Source: Bacteroidaceae bacterium (GTDB lineage: Bacteria > Bacteroidota > Bacteroidia > Bacteroidales > Bacteroidaceae). From it: a stretch of 64,000 bases of DNA. Numbering within the stretch: position 1 is the stretch's first letter; each line of letters opens with the position of its first letter. The stretch lies in contig JAFTYI010000011.1 of the NCBI GenBank assembly GCA_017464815.1, positions 1 through 64,000 on the forward strand, given 5' to 3'. The notes under the pieces were generated by a model that did no database searches, was not told where the DNA came from, and worked only from the letters and a program-made list of their open reading frames with translations. The position numbers were made by a program, and so were the translations under genes. Shown here piece by piece: positions 41,212 through 49,451 of this stretch.

Positions 41212-43698
41212 ATGAAAAAGAACCTACTTATTGCGGCAGCGCTCCTTGTCTGCCACTTGCTCCCCGCCGGAGCACAGCGCACCGAAGTGCTGTTGGAGAA
41301 AGGGTGGAAGTTTATCCACCAGGATGAAACTGAAGCGATGAAAATCGAGTACAACGATGCCAAATGGGAGGATGTCACTGTGCCTCACGATTGGGCCATC
41401 TACGGTCCCTTTGACCGCAAGCACGACCTTCAGAAGGTGGCTGTCACACAGAACGGCGAGAAGATTGCCACCTGGAAGACAGGGCGCTCGGGCGGATTGC
41501 CCTATACCGGCACAGGATGGTATCGCACCCGCTTCGATGTGTCGGGCTTGGACAAATCGACCCAGCGCGTCACCCTGCTTTTCGACGGAGCCATGAGCGA
41601 AGCGCGTGTCTATGTAAACGGCAAGGAGGCTATCTTCTGGCCCTACGGTTACAACGCCTTCCACGTGGACGTGACCGACCTGCTGAATGCCGATGGGCAG
41701 AACAATCTGTTGGCCGTGCGCCTGGAAAACCGCGAACAGTCGTCGCGTTGGTACCCCGGTGCCGGACTCTACCGCAACGTACACCTTATCACCACCAACC
41801 GCACGCACATCCCCGTGTGGGGAACCCATGTGACCACTCCGCACGTTGAAAAGGAGTTTGCCACCGTGCGCCTGCGCACCAACCTGAACACCGTGAAGGG
41901 CGAGGACCTGACCGTGAAGACCATTATATATAATAAGGTAAAGGAAAACGTGGCTGAGAAGACCACCACCCTGAAAGCCGGCAGCGCACAAGAGAAGATT
42001 GAACAGAACCTGTTGGTGGAACATCCAGCCCTGTGGAGCCCTGAAAGCCCTTCTCTTTATACGGCGGTAACTACCGTAAGCGTAGGTGATAAGGAGGTGG
42101 ACAGCTACGAGACACGCTTTGGTTTCCGCACCGTAGAGGTGGTGGCCGAGCGGGGATTCTACCTCAATGGTGAGCGTCGTAAGTTCCAGGGCGTATGTAA
42201 TCATCACGACCTTGGCCCCCTCGGAGCGGCCATCAATGAAAAGGCATTGCGCCACCAGTTGGAGCTGTTGAAGGAGATGGGATGCGACGCTGTGCGCACC
42301 TCGCACAACATGCCGGCTCCGGAATTGGTACGCCTTTGTGACGAGATGGGACTGATGATGATGGTGGAACCATTTGATGAGTGGGACCGCGCCAAGTGTG
42401 CCAACGGATACCATCGCTATTTCAACGAATGGGCCGAGAAGGACATGATGAACATGCTGCACAACTTCCGCAACAATCCCAGTGTGGTGATGTGGAGCAT
42501 CGGCAACGAAGTACCCACGCAGTGCAGCGCCCAGGGTGCTCAGGTGGCAGCCTTCTTGCAGAACATCTGCCACCGCGAAGACCCCACCCGCCCCGTTACG
42601 TGCGGTATGGACCAAGTATCGTGTGTGCTGAAAAACGGCTTTGCTGCCGTGCTCGATGTGGTGGGACTCAACTACCGCACTTGGCGCTACCTCGAGGGGT
42701 ACGAGAAACTTCCCCAAGGCGTAGTGTTGGGTAGCGAAACAGCCTCCACCGTCAGCTCACGCGGTGTCTATAAGTTGCCCGTGGGACTGAAGCCTCAGGC
42801 CCTCTACGACGACAACCAGTGCAGCGCCTACGACGTGGAGTATTGCAGTTGGAGCAATGTGCCCGATGTGGATTTTGCCTTGGCCGACGACTACGAATGG
42901 ACCATGGGACAGTTCGTCTGGACAGGCTTCGACTACCTGGGCGAACCCTCGCCCTACGACACCGATGCATGGCCCAATCACAGCTCCATGTTCGGCATCA
43001 TCGACCTGGCCAGCATCCCCAAGGATCGCTACTATCTCTACAAAAGCATCTGGAACAAGAACGAACATACCCTGCACATCCTGCCTCACTGGAACTGGGA
43101 GGGACACGAGGGCGACACCGTGCCGGTATTCGTCTACACCGACTATCCCGAAGCCGAACTCTTCATCAACGGCAAGAGCTATGGCCGCCAGCGCAAAGTG
43201 ACCGATGCCCCCATCGCCAAGGGAAAGATTTACGACCCCGAAGTGCTGAAACGCTACCGCCTGATGTGGATGGATGCCATCTACCAGCCGGGCGAGGTGA
43301 AAGTGGTGGCTTACGACAAGCAGGGCCAAAAGGCCGCCGAAAAGGTGCTGCGCACAGCCGGCAAGCCCCATCACTTGGAACTTGTTACCCGCCACTCAGC
43401 CATCAAGGCCGATGGTAAGGACTTGGCCTACGTCACCGTGCGCGTGGTGGACAAGGATGGCAACCTCTGCCCCGTGGACAGCCGCGAAGTGAAGTTCAAC
43501 GTCAAGGGGGCAGGCTTTTTCCGTGCCACGGCCAACGGCGATGCCACCAACCTGCAACAGTTCCACTTGCCTCGCATGAAGGCTTTCAGCGGACAACTGA
43601 CGGCCATCGTACAGGCCGGTGAATCGGCAGGCGAAATCGTCCTCACCGCCTCAGCTAAAGGGGTGAAGAGCGGGAAGATAACCATCAAGGCAGAGTGA
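41212..43698 (+). CDS. GH2-family glycoside hydrolase (beta-galactosidase-like)
   Basis: Secreted exo-glycosidase. 828 residues with signal peptide MKKNLLIAAALLVCHLLPAGAQ. Sugar-binding domain (LPYTGTGWYRTRFDVSG, RWYPGAGLYRNVHL), immunoglobulin-like domain and TIM barrel with KFQGVCNHHDLGPLGAA, acid/base Glu in VVMWSIGNEVPTQ and nucleophile Glu in VVLGSETASTVS. C-terminal DUF4982-like and further beta domains (NGKSYGRQRKV, YVTVRVVDKDGNLCPVD). Known relatives cleave beta-galactosides or beta-glucuronides; the substrate is not settled. It sits in the CTATAG-array run after the four-helix gene, not in a SusCD locus. Confidence 0.94.
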   Translation: MKKNLLIAAALLVCHLLPAGAQRTEVLLEKGWKFIHQDETEAMKIEYNDAKWEDVTVPHDWAIYGPFDRKHDLQKVAVTQNGEKIATWKTGRSGGLPYTGTGWYRTRFDVSGLDKSTQRVTLLFDGAMSEARVYVNGKEAIFWPYGYNAFHVDVTDLLNADGQNNLLAVRLENREQSSRWYPGAGLYRNVHLITTNRTHIPVWGTHVTTPHVEKEFATVRLRTNLNTVKGEDLTVKTIIYNKVKENVAEKTTTLKAGSAQEKIEQNLLVEHPALWSPESPSLYTAVTTVSVGDKEVDSYETRFGFRTVEVVAERGFYLNGERRKFQGVCNHHDLGPLGAAINEKALRHQLELLKEMGCDAVRTSHNMPAPELVRLCDEMGLMMMVEPFDEWDRAKCANGYHRYFNEWAEKDMMNMLHNFRNNPSVVMWSIGNEVPTQCSAQGAQVAAFLQNICHREDPTRPVTCGMDQVSCVLKNGFAAVLDVVGLNYRTWRYLEGYEKLPQGVVLGSETASTVSSRGVYKLPVGLKPQALYDDNQCSAYDVEYCSWSNVPDVDFALADDYEWTMGQFVWTGFDYLGEPSPYDTDAWPNHSSMFGIIDLASIPKDRYYLYKSIWNKNEHTLHILPHWNWEGHEGDTVPVFVYTDYPEAELFINGKSYGRQRKVTDAPIAKGKIYDPEVLKRYRLMWMDAIYQPGEVKVVAYDKQGQKAAEKVLRTAGKPHHLELVTRHSAIKADGKDLAYVTVRVVDKDGNLCPVDSREVKFNVKGAGFFRATANGDATNLQQFHLPRMKAFSGQLTAIVQAGESAGEIVLTASAKGVKSGKITIKAE

Positions 43699-43722
43699 AA
43701 AGAATAAAAAAGCAGGCAAAAG

Positions 43723-43754
43723 TTTGCGCGTCTCATTTTTAAGCCTTACCTTTG
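43723..43754 (+). promoter_or_regulatory. greA promoter
   Basis: TTTG (43723-43726), 20-base spacer, TACCTTTG (43747-43754): full consensus. Leader of about 140 bases to the greA ATG. Confidence 0.85.
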
Positions 43755-43777
43755 CCGAAGAATATGACGAGAAGGGG

Positions 43778-43811
43778 TTCCGACACGAACAAATGTCGGA
43801 ATTCTTTTTTG
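43778..43811 (+). terminator. promoter-proximal intrinsic terminator (attenuator) in the greA leader
   Basis: Perfect 8-bp arms TTCCGACA / TGTCGGAA with an 8-base loop (43778-43801), followed by TTCTTTTTT. It lies only about 20-50 bases after the expected transcription start and 92 bases before greA. A second GC hairpin (GCCCG / CGGGC, about 43825-43850) follows without a T run. Confidence 0.8.
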
Positions 43812-43902
43812 TTATGTCCTAAGCGCCCGACATGAAGTATCTGTGCGGGCAGAGATTATTACCTTAAACAGTAACAAACTAAAAAATATAGGAGGAAAAG
43901 AA

Positions 43903-44367
43903 ATGGCTTATATGTCAGAAGAAGGCTACAACAAACTGGTGGCCGAACTAAGAGAAATGGAAACCGTGCAGCGTCCCGAAATCTCGCGTCAGATTGCCGA
44001 GGCACGCGACAAGGGCGACTTGTCTGAAAACTCAGAGTACGATGCTGCCAAAGAGGCACAAGGCATGTTGGAGTTGAAAATCAACAACCTGAAGGCGATC
44101 ATCAGCGAGGCAAAGATTATCGACACCTCGAAGCTGGACACTAGCACCGTGCAGATTCTCTCCAAAGTGGAGATGAAGAACGTGAAGAATGGCATGAAGA
44201 TGGTCTACACCATCGTGTCGGAAAGTGAAGCCAACCTGAAGGAGGGCAAGATTTCCGTGAACACCCCCATCGCACAGGGCCTGTTGGGCAAGAAGGTGGG
44301 CGACGTGGCCGAAATCACCATCCCCCAGGGAAAGATTACTTTGGAAATCGTTAGCATCTCATTCTAA
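43903..44367 (+). CDS. greA: transcription elongation factor GreA
   Basis: Rescues backtracked RNA polymerase by stimulating transcript cleavage. 154 residues. N-terminal coiled coil with the acidic tip (DKGDLSENSEYDAAKEAQGM) and a C-terminal FKBP-like domain (VSVNTPIAQ-like ISVNTPIAQGLLGKKVGDVA). The start at 43903 follows a strong GGAGGAAAAGAA ribosome-binding site; a longer frame from 43843 lies in the leader. The leader contains an intrinsic terminator. Two bases separate its stop from the HIT gene, so the two form an operon. Confidence 0.97.
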   Translation: MAYMSEEGYNKLVAELREMETVQRPEISRQIAEARDKGDLSENSEYDAAKEAQGMLELKINNLKAIISEAKIIDTSKLDTSTVQILSKVEMKNVKNGMKMVYTIVSESEANLKEGKISVNTPIAQGLLGKKVGDVAEITIPQGKITLEIVSISF

Positions 44368-44369
44368 CT

Positions 44370-44765
44370 ATGGCAACCATATTCAGCAGAATCGTAGCCG
44401 GCGAAATTCCCAGCTACAAAGTGGCAGAGAACGAGCGCTTCTATGCCTTCCTCGACATCAATCCCCTGCAGAAGGGACACACCTTGGTCATTCCCAAGCG
44501 TGAAGTGGACTACATCTTCGACCTCGAGGACGAAGAGTTGGCCGCCATGCACCTCTTTGCCAAGCAGGTGGCCGCCGCCATCCGTCGCGCTTTCCAGTGC
44601 AAGAAGGTGGGCGTAGCCGTCATGGGCATGGAAGTTCCCCACGCCCACATCCATCTTATCCCTATCAATCAAGAAAAGGATATGATTTTCACCAACCCCA
44701 AGCAGCAGCTCACTCCCGAAGAGTTTGCCGCCGTAGCCGAGGCTATTGCCAAGGAAATGAAGTGA
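44370..44765 (+). CDS. HIT-family nucleotide hydrolase/transferase (HinT-like)
   Basis: 131 residues. N-terminal FSRIVAGEIPSYKVAENERF and the catalytic histidine triad HAHIHLIPI near residue 93. HinT-type enzymes hydrolyse adenosine phosphoramidates; the physiological role is unclear. Co-transcribed with greA. Convergent with the radical SAM gene across a hairpin-rich gap. Confidence 0.95.
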   Translation: MATIFSRIVAGEIPSYKVAENERFYAFLDINPLQKGHTLVIPKREVDYIFDLEDEELAAMHLFAKQVAAAIRRAFQCKKVGVAVMGMEVPHAHIHLIPINQEKDMIFTNPKQQLTPEEFAAVAEAIAKEMK

Positions 44766-44795
44766 TTACAAAATCTGAAAACAGCGCCGAATTAT

Positions 44796-44916
44796 CGCTT
44801 AAGCGTTAGCTCCGTATCTCTTAAGCGATAAGTTCGTAACTCTTAAGCGTTAGCAAACTAACGCTTAAGAGATATCCAGCCACGCTTAAGGGTTACTCAA
44901 TAACTCTTTAGCGTGG
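44796..44916. repeat. CTTAAGCG word array forming two hairpins between convergent genes
   Basis: CGCTTAAGCG palindrome (44796-44805). A perfect 14-bp hairpin CTCTTAAGCGTTAG / CTAACGCTTAAGAG with loop CAAA (44840-44871). A 16-bp hairpin with one mismatch between 44880-44895 and 44901-44916. All share the word CTTAAG. Probably a two-way transcription barrier, though without U-tracts. Confidence 0.75.
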
Positions 44917-44932
44917 CTGAGTTATACTTAAG

Positions 44933-45712
44933 TCAATATGAAGCAGTGGCAGGTATGCCTTCCTTTTGCAACAGCGCCACGATGCGGTCCAACTCGGCCG
45001 GAGTGGCCTTTTGCAGATTGGGGTCGGGTGTCTCGCGGTCGATGGTGTAAATCATCACCTGTCGCGGAGCAATCCTTTTCACAGCAGCTATCCAAGGAAG
45101 CACGTAGCGGTCGGTCGTGTTGTCCACATCGTGTCCATCGGCCGAACGGCCTTTCAGGAACATGGTCTGTATCACCAGCCTCCCTTGCATCAGCGTCAGT
45201 GCCTCCACAATCTTTTCCACATCGTAGTGCCCCGTCGGACGGTCCAGCAGGCGGATGTAGTCAGCATCCACCGTATCTAATTTCATAATAGCATTGTCCA
45301 CCCTCATCAGTGCCTCGCGCACAGCCGGCGCAGTCACCCGTGTGGAGTTGCACAGCACGCTCACTTTCGCCTCGGGAAAATACTCATCCCTCAAACTCAG
45401 CGTATCACCTATGATTTCAGGGAATTGCGGATGTGCCGTCGGCTCCCCGTTTCCGGCAAAGGTCAGCACGTCGGGTGTCGGCCCTTCGGCCTGCATCCGT
45501 TTTAATCGTTCCTCCAAGGCGCGTCGCACCTCGTCGCGCGTAGGCATCGGCAACTTGGGCCTCCGCTCGGCATTGAACCCACATTCGCAATAGATGCAGT
45601 CAAACGTACACACTTTGCCGTCAGCCGGCAACAGGTTGATACCCAATGAAACGCCCAACCTGCGGCTGCGCACAGGCCCAAAGATGGGAGAAGGATAGAT
45701 GACTGTAGACAT
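44933..45712 (-). CDS. radical SAM protein (COG0731-like)
   Basis: 259 residues from the start MSTVIYPSPIFGPV. The [4Fe-4S]/SAM motif is CTFDCIYCECG (C-x3-C-x2-C). Then VLTFAGNGEPTAHPQFPEII and KLDTVDADYIRLLDRP, both typical of a compact radical SAM barrel. Substrate unknown; relatives include wyosine-type tRNA and activating enzymes, with no decisive feature. The longer frame to 45751 overlaps the -7 box CAAAGGTA (45738-45745), so 45712 is preferred. Monocistronic. Confidence 0.9.
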   Translation of the reverse strand: MSTVIYPSPIFGPVRSRRLGVSLGINLLPADGKVCTFDCIYCECGFNAERRPKLPMPTRDEVRRALEERLKRMQAEGPTPDVLTFAGNGEPTAHPQFPEIIGDTLSLRDEYFPEAKVSVLCNSTRVTAPAVREALMRVDNAIMKLDTVDADYIRLLDRPTGHYDVEKIVEALTLMQGRLVIQTMFLKGRSADGHDVDNTTDRYVLPWIAAVKRIAPRQVMIYTIDRETPDPNLQKATPAELDRIVALLQKEGIPATASY

Positions 45713-45737
45713 ATAACTTTTTGTTTGGAATCGGACG

Positions 45738-45745
45738 CAAAGGTA
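45738..45745 (-). promoter_or_regulatory. -7 box of the radical SAM gene
   Basis: Minus strand TACCTTTG, 25 bases before the ATG. A 6-bp inverted repeat GTAGCA/TGCTAC lies just upstream (45744-45761). Confidence 0.55.
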
Positions 45746-45895
45746 GCACATTCCTGCTACAACAGCAAAGATAAGCGTTGATATTTAACATTCTCAAAGG
45801 ACCTTTCTTGTAGAGTGAAGCTCTTGCTTGCTGTGATTATTCCGATAAAACACAACTTTTCTGTTGAAAAGAGTGATTTTATCAGATTTTCTTTA

Positions 45896-45903
45896 TACTT
45901 TTG
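45896..45903 (+). promoter_or_regulatory. -7 box of the fimbrillin locus
   Basis: TACTTTTG, a match to TAnnTTTG, about 80 bases before the proposed first start codon (45984). No good -33 element; the upstream 100 bases are AT-rich. Confidence 0.4.
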
Positions 45904-45983
45904 CTGTGTCTGTCGAATGTCGTTTAATGATGTGTTTGACATGGCAGAAATGGGCATTACGGAATCAAGGACGAAAAACGACT

Positions 45984-47240
45984 ATGAAGATGCAATCAGG
46001 TGTGAGATTCAAACACGTTATGCTTGTTATTATAGGCACAATTCTGTTTGGTTGGGCGCGCACTTCGGCTCAGGGAGTGATGCACGATACTACACGTGTG
46101 CATTTTCATCAGAGTGTATTCATTGTCGACACCCTTTATCTGATAGAAGGCGAGTCTTTGCCAGCCTTTGTTGAACGCAATAAGGAGCGGTTCAACGACC
46201 CTTCTTTCGTCTTGAAAAACATTCAAGTGGTTGGTGCAGCTTCGCCCGAAGGAACTCTCCGCTTCAATCGGACGTTGGCTCAGCGGCGTGCTCTCTCTGT
46301 GGCGGCTTATCTGAGAACTCATCTCTCCATAGCAGACAGTTTGGTGCAGGTGACTTCGATTGGGGTTGATTGGGAAGGGCTCGAAGCCATGGTGGTGAAC
46401 TTGGAAAACATGCCCAACCGCGACGAAGTGATGCATGTGTTGCAACATCCCGACTATGGTCACAACGAACGCTTGTGGCGCTTGAAACAGATTGACCGTC
46501 GCATCCCATACCAGTGGATGTACAAGCATCTCTTTCCGTCGTTGCGTTATTCGAGGGTGATAGTGAGTTACGAAGTGAAACCTTTGCCCGGAGTACCCCA
46601 ACTCTTCTTTGACGAATCCCTTTCTGCAGAATCTGTTCTTCCGGACACCATCCCTCTTCCCGTGTCTGCTTCTGCTGTCGGCTCGGCCTCTTCCAAGCGG
46701 TTTTACTGGGCATTGAAGACCAGCGCGCTTTATGATGTCGCCGCAGTGCCCAATATAGGTGTGGAATTGTACGTAGGTAAAGGGTGGAGTGTGAATGCCA
46801 ATTGGATGTATGCTTGGTGGAGCAACCGTAGCAAAAACCGTTTTTGGCGCATCTACGGAGGCGATGTTGAAGTGCGCCGATGGTTTGGAGAGCAAGCCTC
46901 AAGGAAACCTCTGCAAGGCCATCATGTAGGCATCTACGGACAAGGCGCGACCTATGATTTCGAGTTTGGCGGACGTGGTTACTTGGGTGACAAGTGGGCT
47001 TTTGGCGGAGGCCTTTCCTATGGCTACAGCATGCCTGTGGGCAAACGGTTGAATGTGGATTTCACCCTCGGATTAGGGTATTTGGGGAGTGAATATAAGG
47101 AATATCTGCCCATCGAGGGACACTATGTGTGGCAAGTTACCAAGCGTCTGCACTGGTGGGGACCCACCAAGGCCGAAGTGTCGTTGGTGTGGCTCTTGGG
47201 AGGTGAAAATGTCAACCGACAGAAAGGAGGTGCCCGATGA
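45984..47240 (+). CDS. DUF3575 (OmpA-like plus barrel) pilus-locus outer-membrane protein
   Basis: 418 residues. Signal peptide after MKMQSGVRFKHVMLVIIG (ending ARTSAQ). The N-terminal half has an OmpA-C-like stretch (VVGAASPEGTLRFNRTLAQR, RALSVAAYLRTHLSIADSLV). The C-terminal half is DUF3575, a predicted outer-membrane barrel (WALKTSALYDVAAVPNIGVE, GYGYSMPVGKRLN-like strands). Such genes stand at the head of Bacteroidales fimbrillin loci and are thought to help assembly. The ATG at 45984 is chosen because earlier starts lack a signal peptide. The stop overlaps the next gene by 4 bases. Confidence 0.85.
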   Translation: MKMQSGVRFKHVMLVIIGTILFGWARTSAQGVMHDTTRVHFHQSVFIVDTLYLIEGESLPAFVERNKERFNDPSFVLKNIQVVGAASPEGTLRFNRTLAQRRALSVAAYLRTHLSIADSLVQVTSIGVDWEGLEAMVVNLENMPNRDEVMHVLQHPDYGHNERLWRLKQIDRRIPYQWMYKHLFPSLRYSRVIVSYEVKPLPGVPQLFFDESLSAESVLPDTIPLPVSASAVGSASSKRFYWALKTSALYDVAAVPNIGVELYVGKGWSVNANWMYAWWSNRSKNRFWRIYGGDVEVRRWFGEQASRKPLQGHHVGIYGQGATYDFEFGGRGYLGDKWAFGGGLSYGYSMPVGKRLNVDFTLGLGYLGSEYKEYLPIEGHYVWQVTKRLHWWGPTKAEVSLVWLLGGENVNRQKGGAR

Positions 47241-48280
47241 AATCGGTGGCGTGTGTGTTGATGCTTGTATGCCTTTTTTCTACGGCTTGTGAACACAAGG
47301 AACTGTGTCTTGACCACCAGTCACACACCGAGCGTGTGGAATATCACTTGGCCTTGACCTATGACATAGAGTGGGAGTACAACCTCGAAAGTCACATCGA
47401 TTGGGAGCAATATTGGGACGAAGATTTTGGCATCAGTTATGACGAAATACGCCCTGACGAGCCCGATGGAGTGCGTGTGCATGTGTTCGATGACAAAGGT
47501 CGTTCGGAGATTGTGCGCAACTTGGATGTGGGTGGCTCCACCATCCACTTTAATAACGAGGGACGCCATTCTGCCTTGTTTCATAACAACGACACGGAGT
47601 ACATCATCTATCAGGGATTGGAATCCTTCTCGTCAGCCTATGCCACCACCCGTGGCGTAAGTCGTGCATCGTACAGAGGAAACTCGCTGATGAGCCGTGC
47701 CGAGGGGGAAGAAGAGGTGACGGTGAATCCGCCCGACATGTTGTTTGGTGCCTACATCGACACGCTGCATGTGTGGAAGTCGACCAAAACAGATACATTG
47801 AGGGTGAAACTGCATCCCTTGGCCTTTACCTACCTGATACGTTACGAGATAGGAAAGGGCAGTGAGTACGTGGCCTTGGCTCGTGGGGCGCTTGCCGGTA
47901 TGGCGCGAGGCGTGAATTTGGGCAACGGACGAACTTCGGCCGATGAGGCCACTGTGATGTTCGATGCCCAGGTTACGGATTTTGGAGCGCAGGCCTTGGT
48001 CAAATCGTTTGGCGTACCCGATTATCCCAACCCCAACTACACCCGTGGTGCCCATCAGTATGGTTTGAACCTGGAGGTGCGACTGAAAGATGGAAGCATC
48101 CATCAGTTTGAGTTCGATGTGACCGAACAACTTGAAAAACAGCCCCATGGTGGAGTGATTGTGGTGGATGGCATCGAAATAGAAAAGCCCGAACAGGGTG
48201 GAGGCGAAGTTGCTGGTGGCGGATTCGACATTGGTGTTGAAGGTTGGGGCGAACAGATTGACATCCCTTTACCCTTGTGA
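47237..48280 (+). CDS. DUF5119 pilus-locus lipoprotein
   Basis: 347 residues. Lipoprotein signal MKSVACVLMLVCLFSTAC with Cys at 18. Contains the DUF5119 features VEYHLALTYDIEWEYN, DGVRVHVFDDKGRSE and the MLFGAYIDTLHVWKSTKTD region. Second gene of the fimbrillin locus and translationally coupled to the DUF3575 gene. In related loci DUF5119 proteins neighbour fimbrillins and may be accessory or anchor subunits; direct evidence is lacking. The last 30 residues are Gly/Glu rich. Confidence 0.85.
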   Translation: MKSVACVLMLVCLFSTACEHKELCLDHQSHTERVEYHLALTYDIEWEYNLESHIDWEQYWDEDFGISYDEIRPDEPDGVRVHVFDDKGRSEIVRNLDVGGSTIHFNNEGRHSALFHNNDTEYIIYQGLESFSSAYATTRGVSRASYRGNSLMSRAEGEEEVTVNPPDMLFGAYIDTLHVWKSTKTDTLRVKLHPLAFTYLIRYEIGKGSEYVALARGALAGMARGVNLGNGRTSADEATVMFDAQVTDFGAQALVKSFGVPDYPNPNYTRGAHQYGLNLEVRLKDGSIHQFEFDVTEQLEKQPHGGVIVVDGIEIEKPEQGGGEVAGGGFDIGVEGWGEQIDIPLPL

Positions 48281-48339
48281 TTACGTAAGAAATTAGAGAC
48301 AGAATTATATATATGTTTAACTATTAAATGAATACGATT

Positions 48340-49446
48340 ATGAAAAAAAGTTTTTGGATGCTTGGAATGGCTGTAGCAGCCTTGGCAAGTTGTACAGAAA
48401 GTGAAGTGGTGGAGATTCCGGAAGGCAGAGTGATTGGATTTGAACCGTTTGTTGACAAAATGACAAGAGCGGTACAAAACATTACTACTGTAAACCAAAT
48501 CACTTATTTCAATGTATTTGGTTATCATGCTGATTTTACCACCGCAGGCGATGGAACGATAACTCCGGGAGATTTTGAAGAAGAATTTATTAATGCTTGG
48601 GTAGCATATACACAAGGAACAGGTGGAAATTATTACTGGAAGAGTGAAAATGCAGGCTATTGGGAAGCAAATAAATTGTTCCGTTTTGCAGCTTATACCA
48701 ATGGTAGTAATGCAGAAGAATTGACTGCTGCCTATGACGCAGCTGAGGATAAGTTGACAATTACTGCTTATGAAGTGACAGATGCATCAGTAAGTGATCC
48801 ATCTGAAAAGCCTGATTTGCTGGCTGCTATTTCGGGTGATAGAATAACAACCTCTGTTACAGGTAATACAGATGTGATATTCAATTTCCGCCATATGCTG
48901 GCAAAGGTTACTTTGGTGTTGTACAATAATTCTGCCAATATGGATTTGCACTATCATAACTTATCAGTTGCCGATGTAAGCAAGAAAGGCAATTGTAATA
49001 TGGCTTATAATAGTGGCAATATTTCTACTACTTGGGATAATTTGGCAGAATCAGGAGCATTCAGTTATGGTTCTGAAATAGTTGTGCCACACCCTACAGA
49101 AGGTTCTGCTACACATACCACCCATGAAGTAGATTTTTATATGATTCCTCAATCCAGTAATAAGACATTAACTTTCGAAACTCACCAAGTTGATGCTAAT
49201 GGAAATGTTGCTTATGATAAGACGTACTCGGCCAATATGTCCGTTTCGAGTGTAGCAGGTACAGGCAATAATAATTGGGAAGCTGGCCATCATTACAGAT
49301 ATATCATTAATTTGGGTGAAACAGGTCATACCATTTCATTTAATGTGAGCAGTATTCAAGGTTGGGTTACTGACATTAATGGTTCAGGAACTACCGACAA
49401 TACCGACTACATTGCTTTGAGTTTAACAGAAACGGCCTCTAACTGA
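48340..49446 (+). CDS. fimbrillin family (Mfa/FimA-like) pilus subunit
   Basis: 368 residues. Lipoprotein precursor: MKKSFWMLGMAVAALASC with lipidated Cys 18. The junction DKMTRAVQ (Arg43-Ala44) matches the Arg-x processing sites of type V pilins, which are cleaved outside the cell so that donor strands can exchange. Two beta domains follow, with FNFRHMLAKVTLVLYN and EAGHHYRYIINLGETG, both typical Mfa_like_1 signatures. Base composition is clearly more AT-rich than the flanking metabolic genes. An upstream Met at 48328 is possible. Probably the main shaft subunit. Confidence 0.88.
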   Translation: MKKSFWMLGMAVAALASCTESEVVEIPEGRVIGFEPFVDKMTRAVQNITTVNQITYFNVFGYHADFTTAGDGTITPGDFEEEFINAWVAYTQGTGGNYYWKSENAGYWEANKLFRFAAYTNGSNAEELTAAYDAAEDKLTITAYEVTDASVSDPSEKPDLLAAISGDRITTSVTGNTDVIFNFRHMLAKVTLVLYNNSANMDLHYHNLSVADVSKKGNCNMAYNSGNISTTWDNLAESGAFSYGSEIVVPHPTEGSATHTTHEVDFYMIPQSSNKTLTFETHQVDANGNVAYDKTYSANMSVSSVAGTGNNNWEAGHHYRYIINLGETGHTISFNVSSIQGWVTDINGSGTTDNTDYIALSLTETASN

Positions 49447-49451
49447 TAGTG

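Noticed and set aside
41224..42717. 497-codon minus-strand open frame opposite the GH2 gene
   Set aside because: Shadow of codon bias; no signal peptide, motif or promoter.
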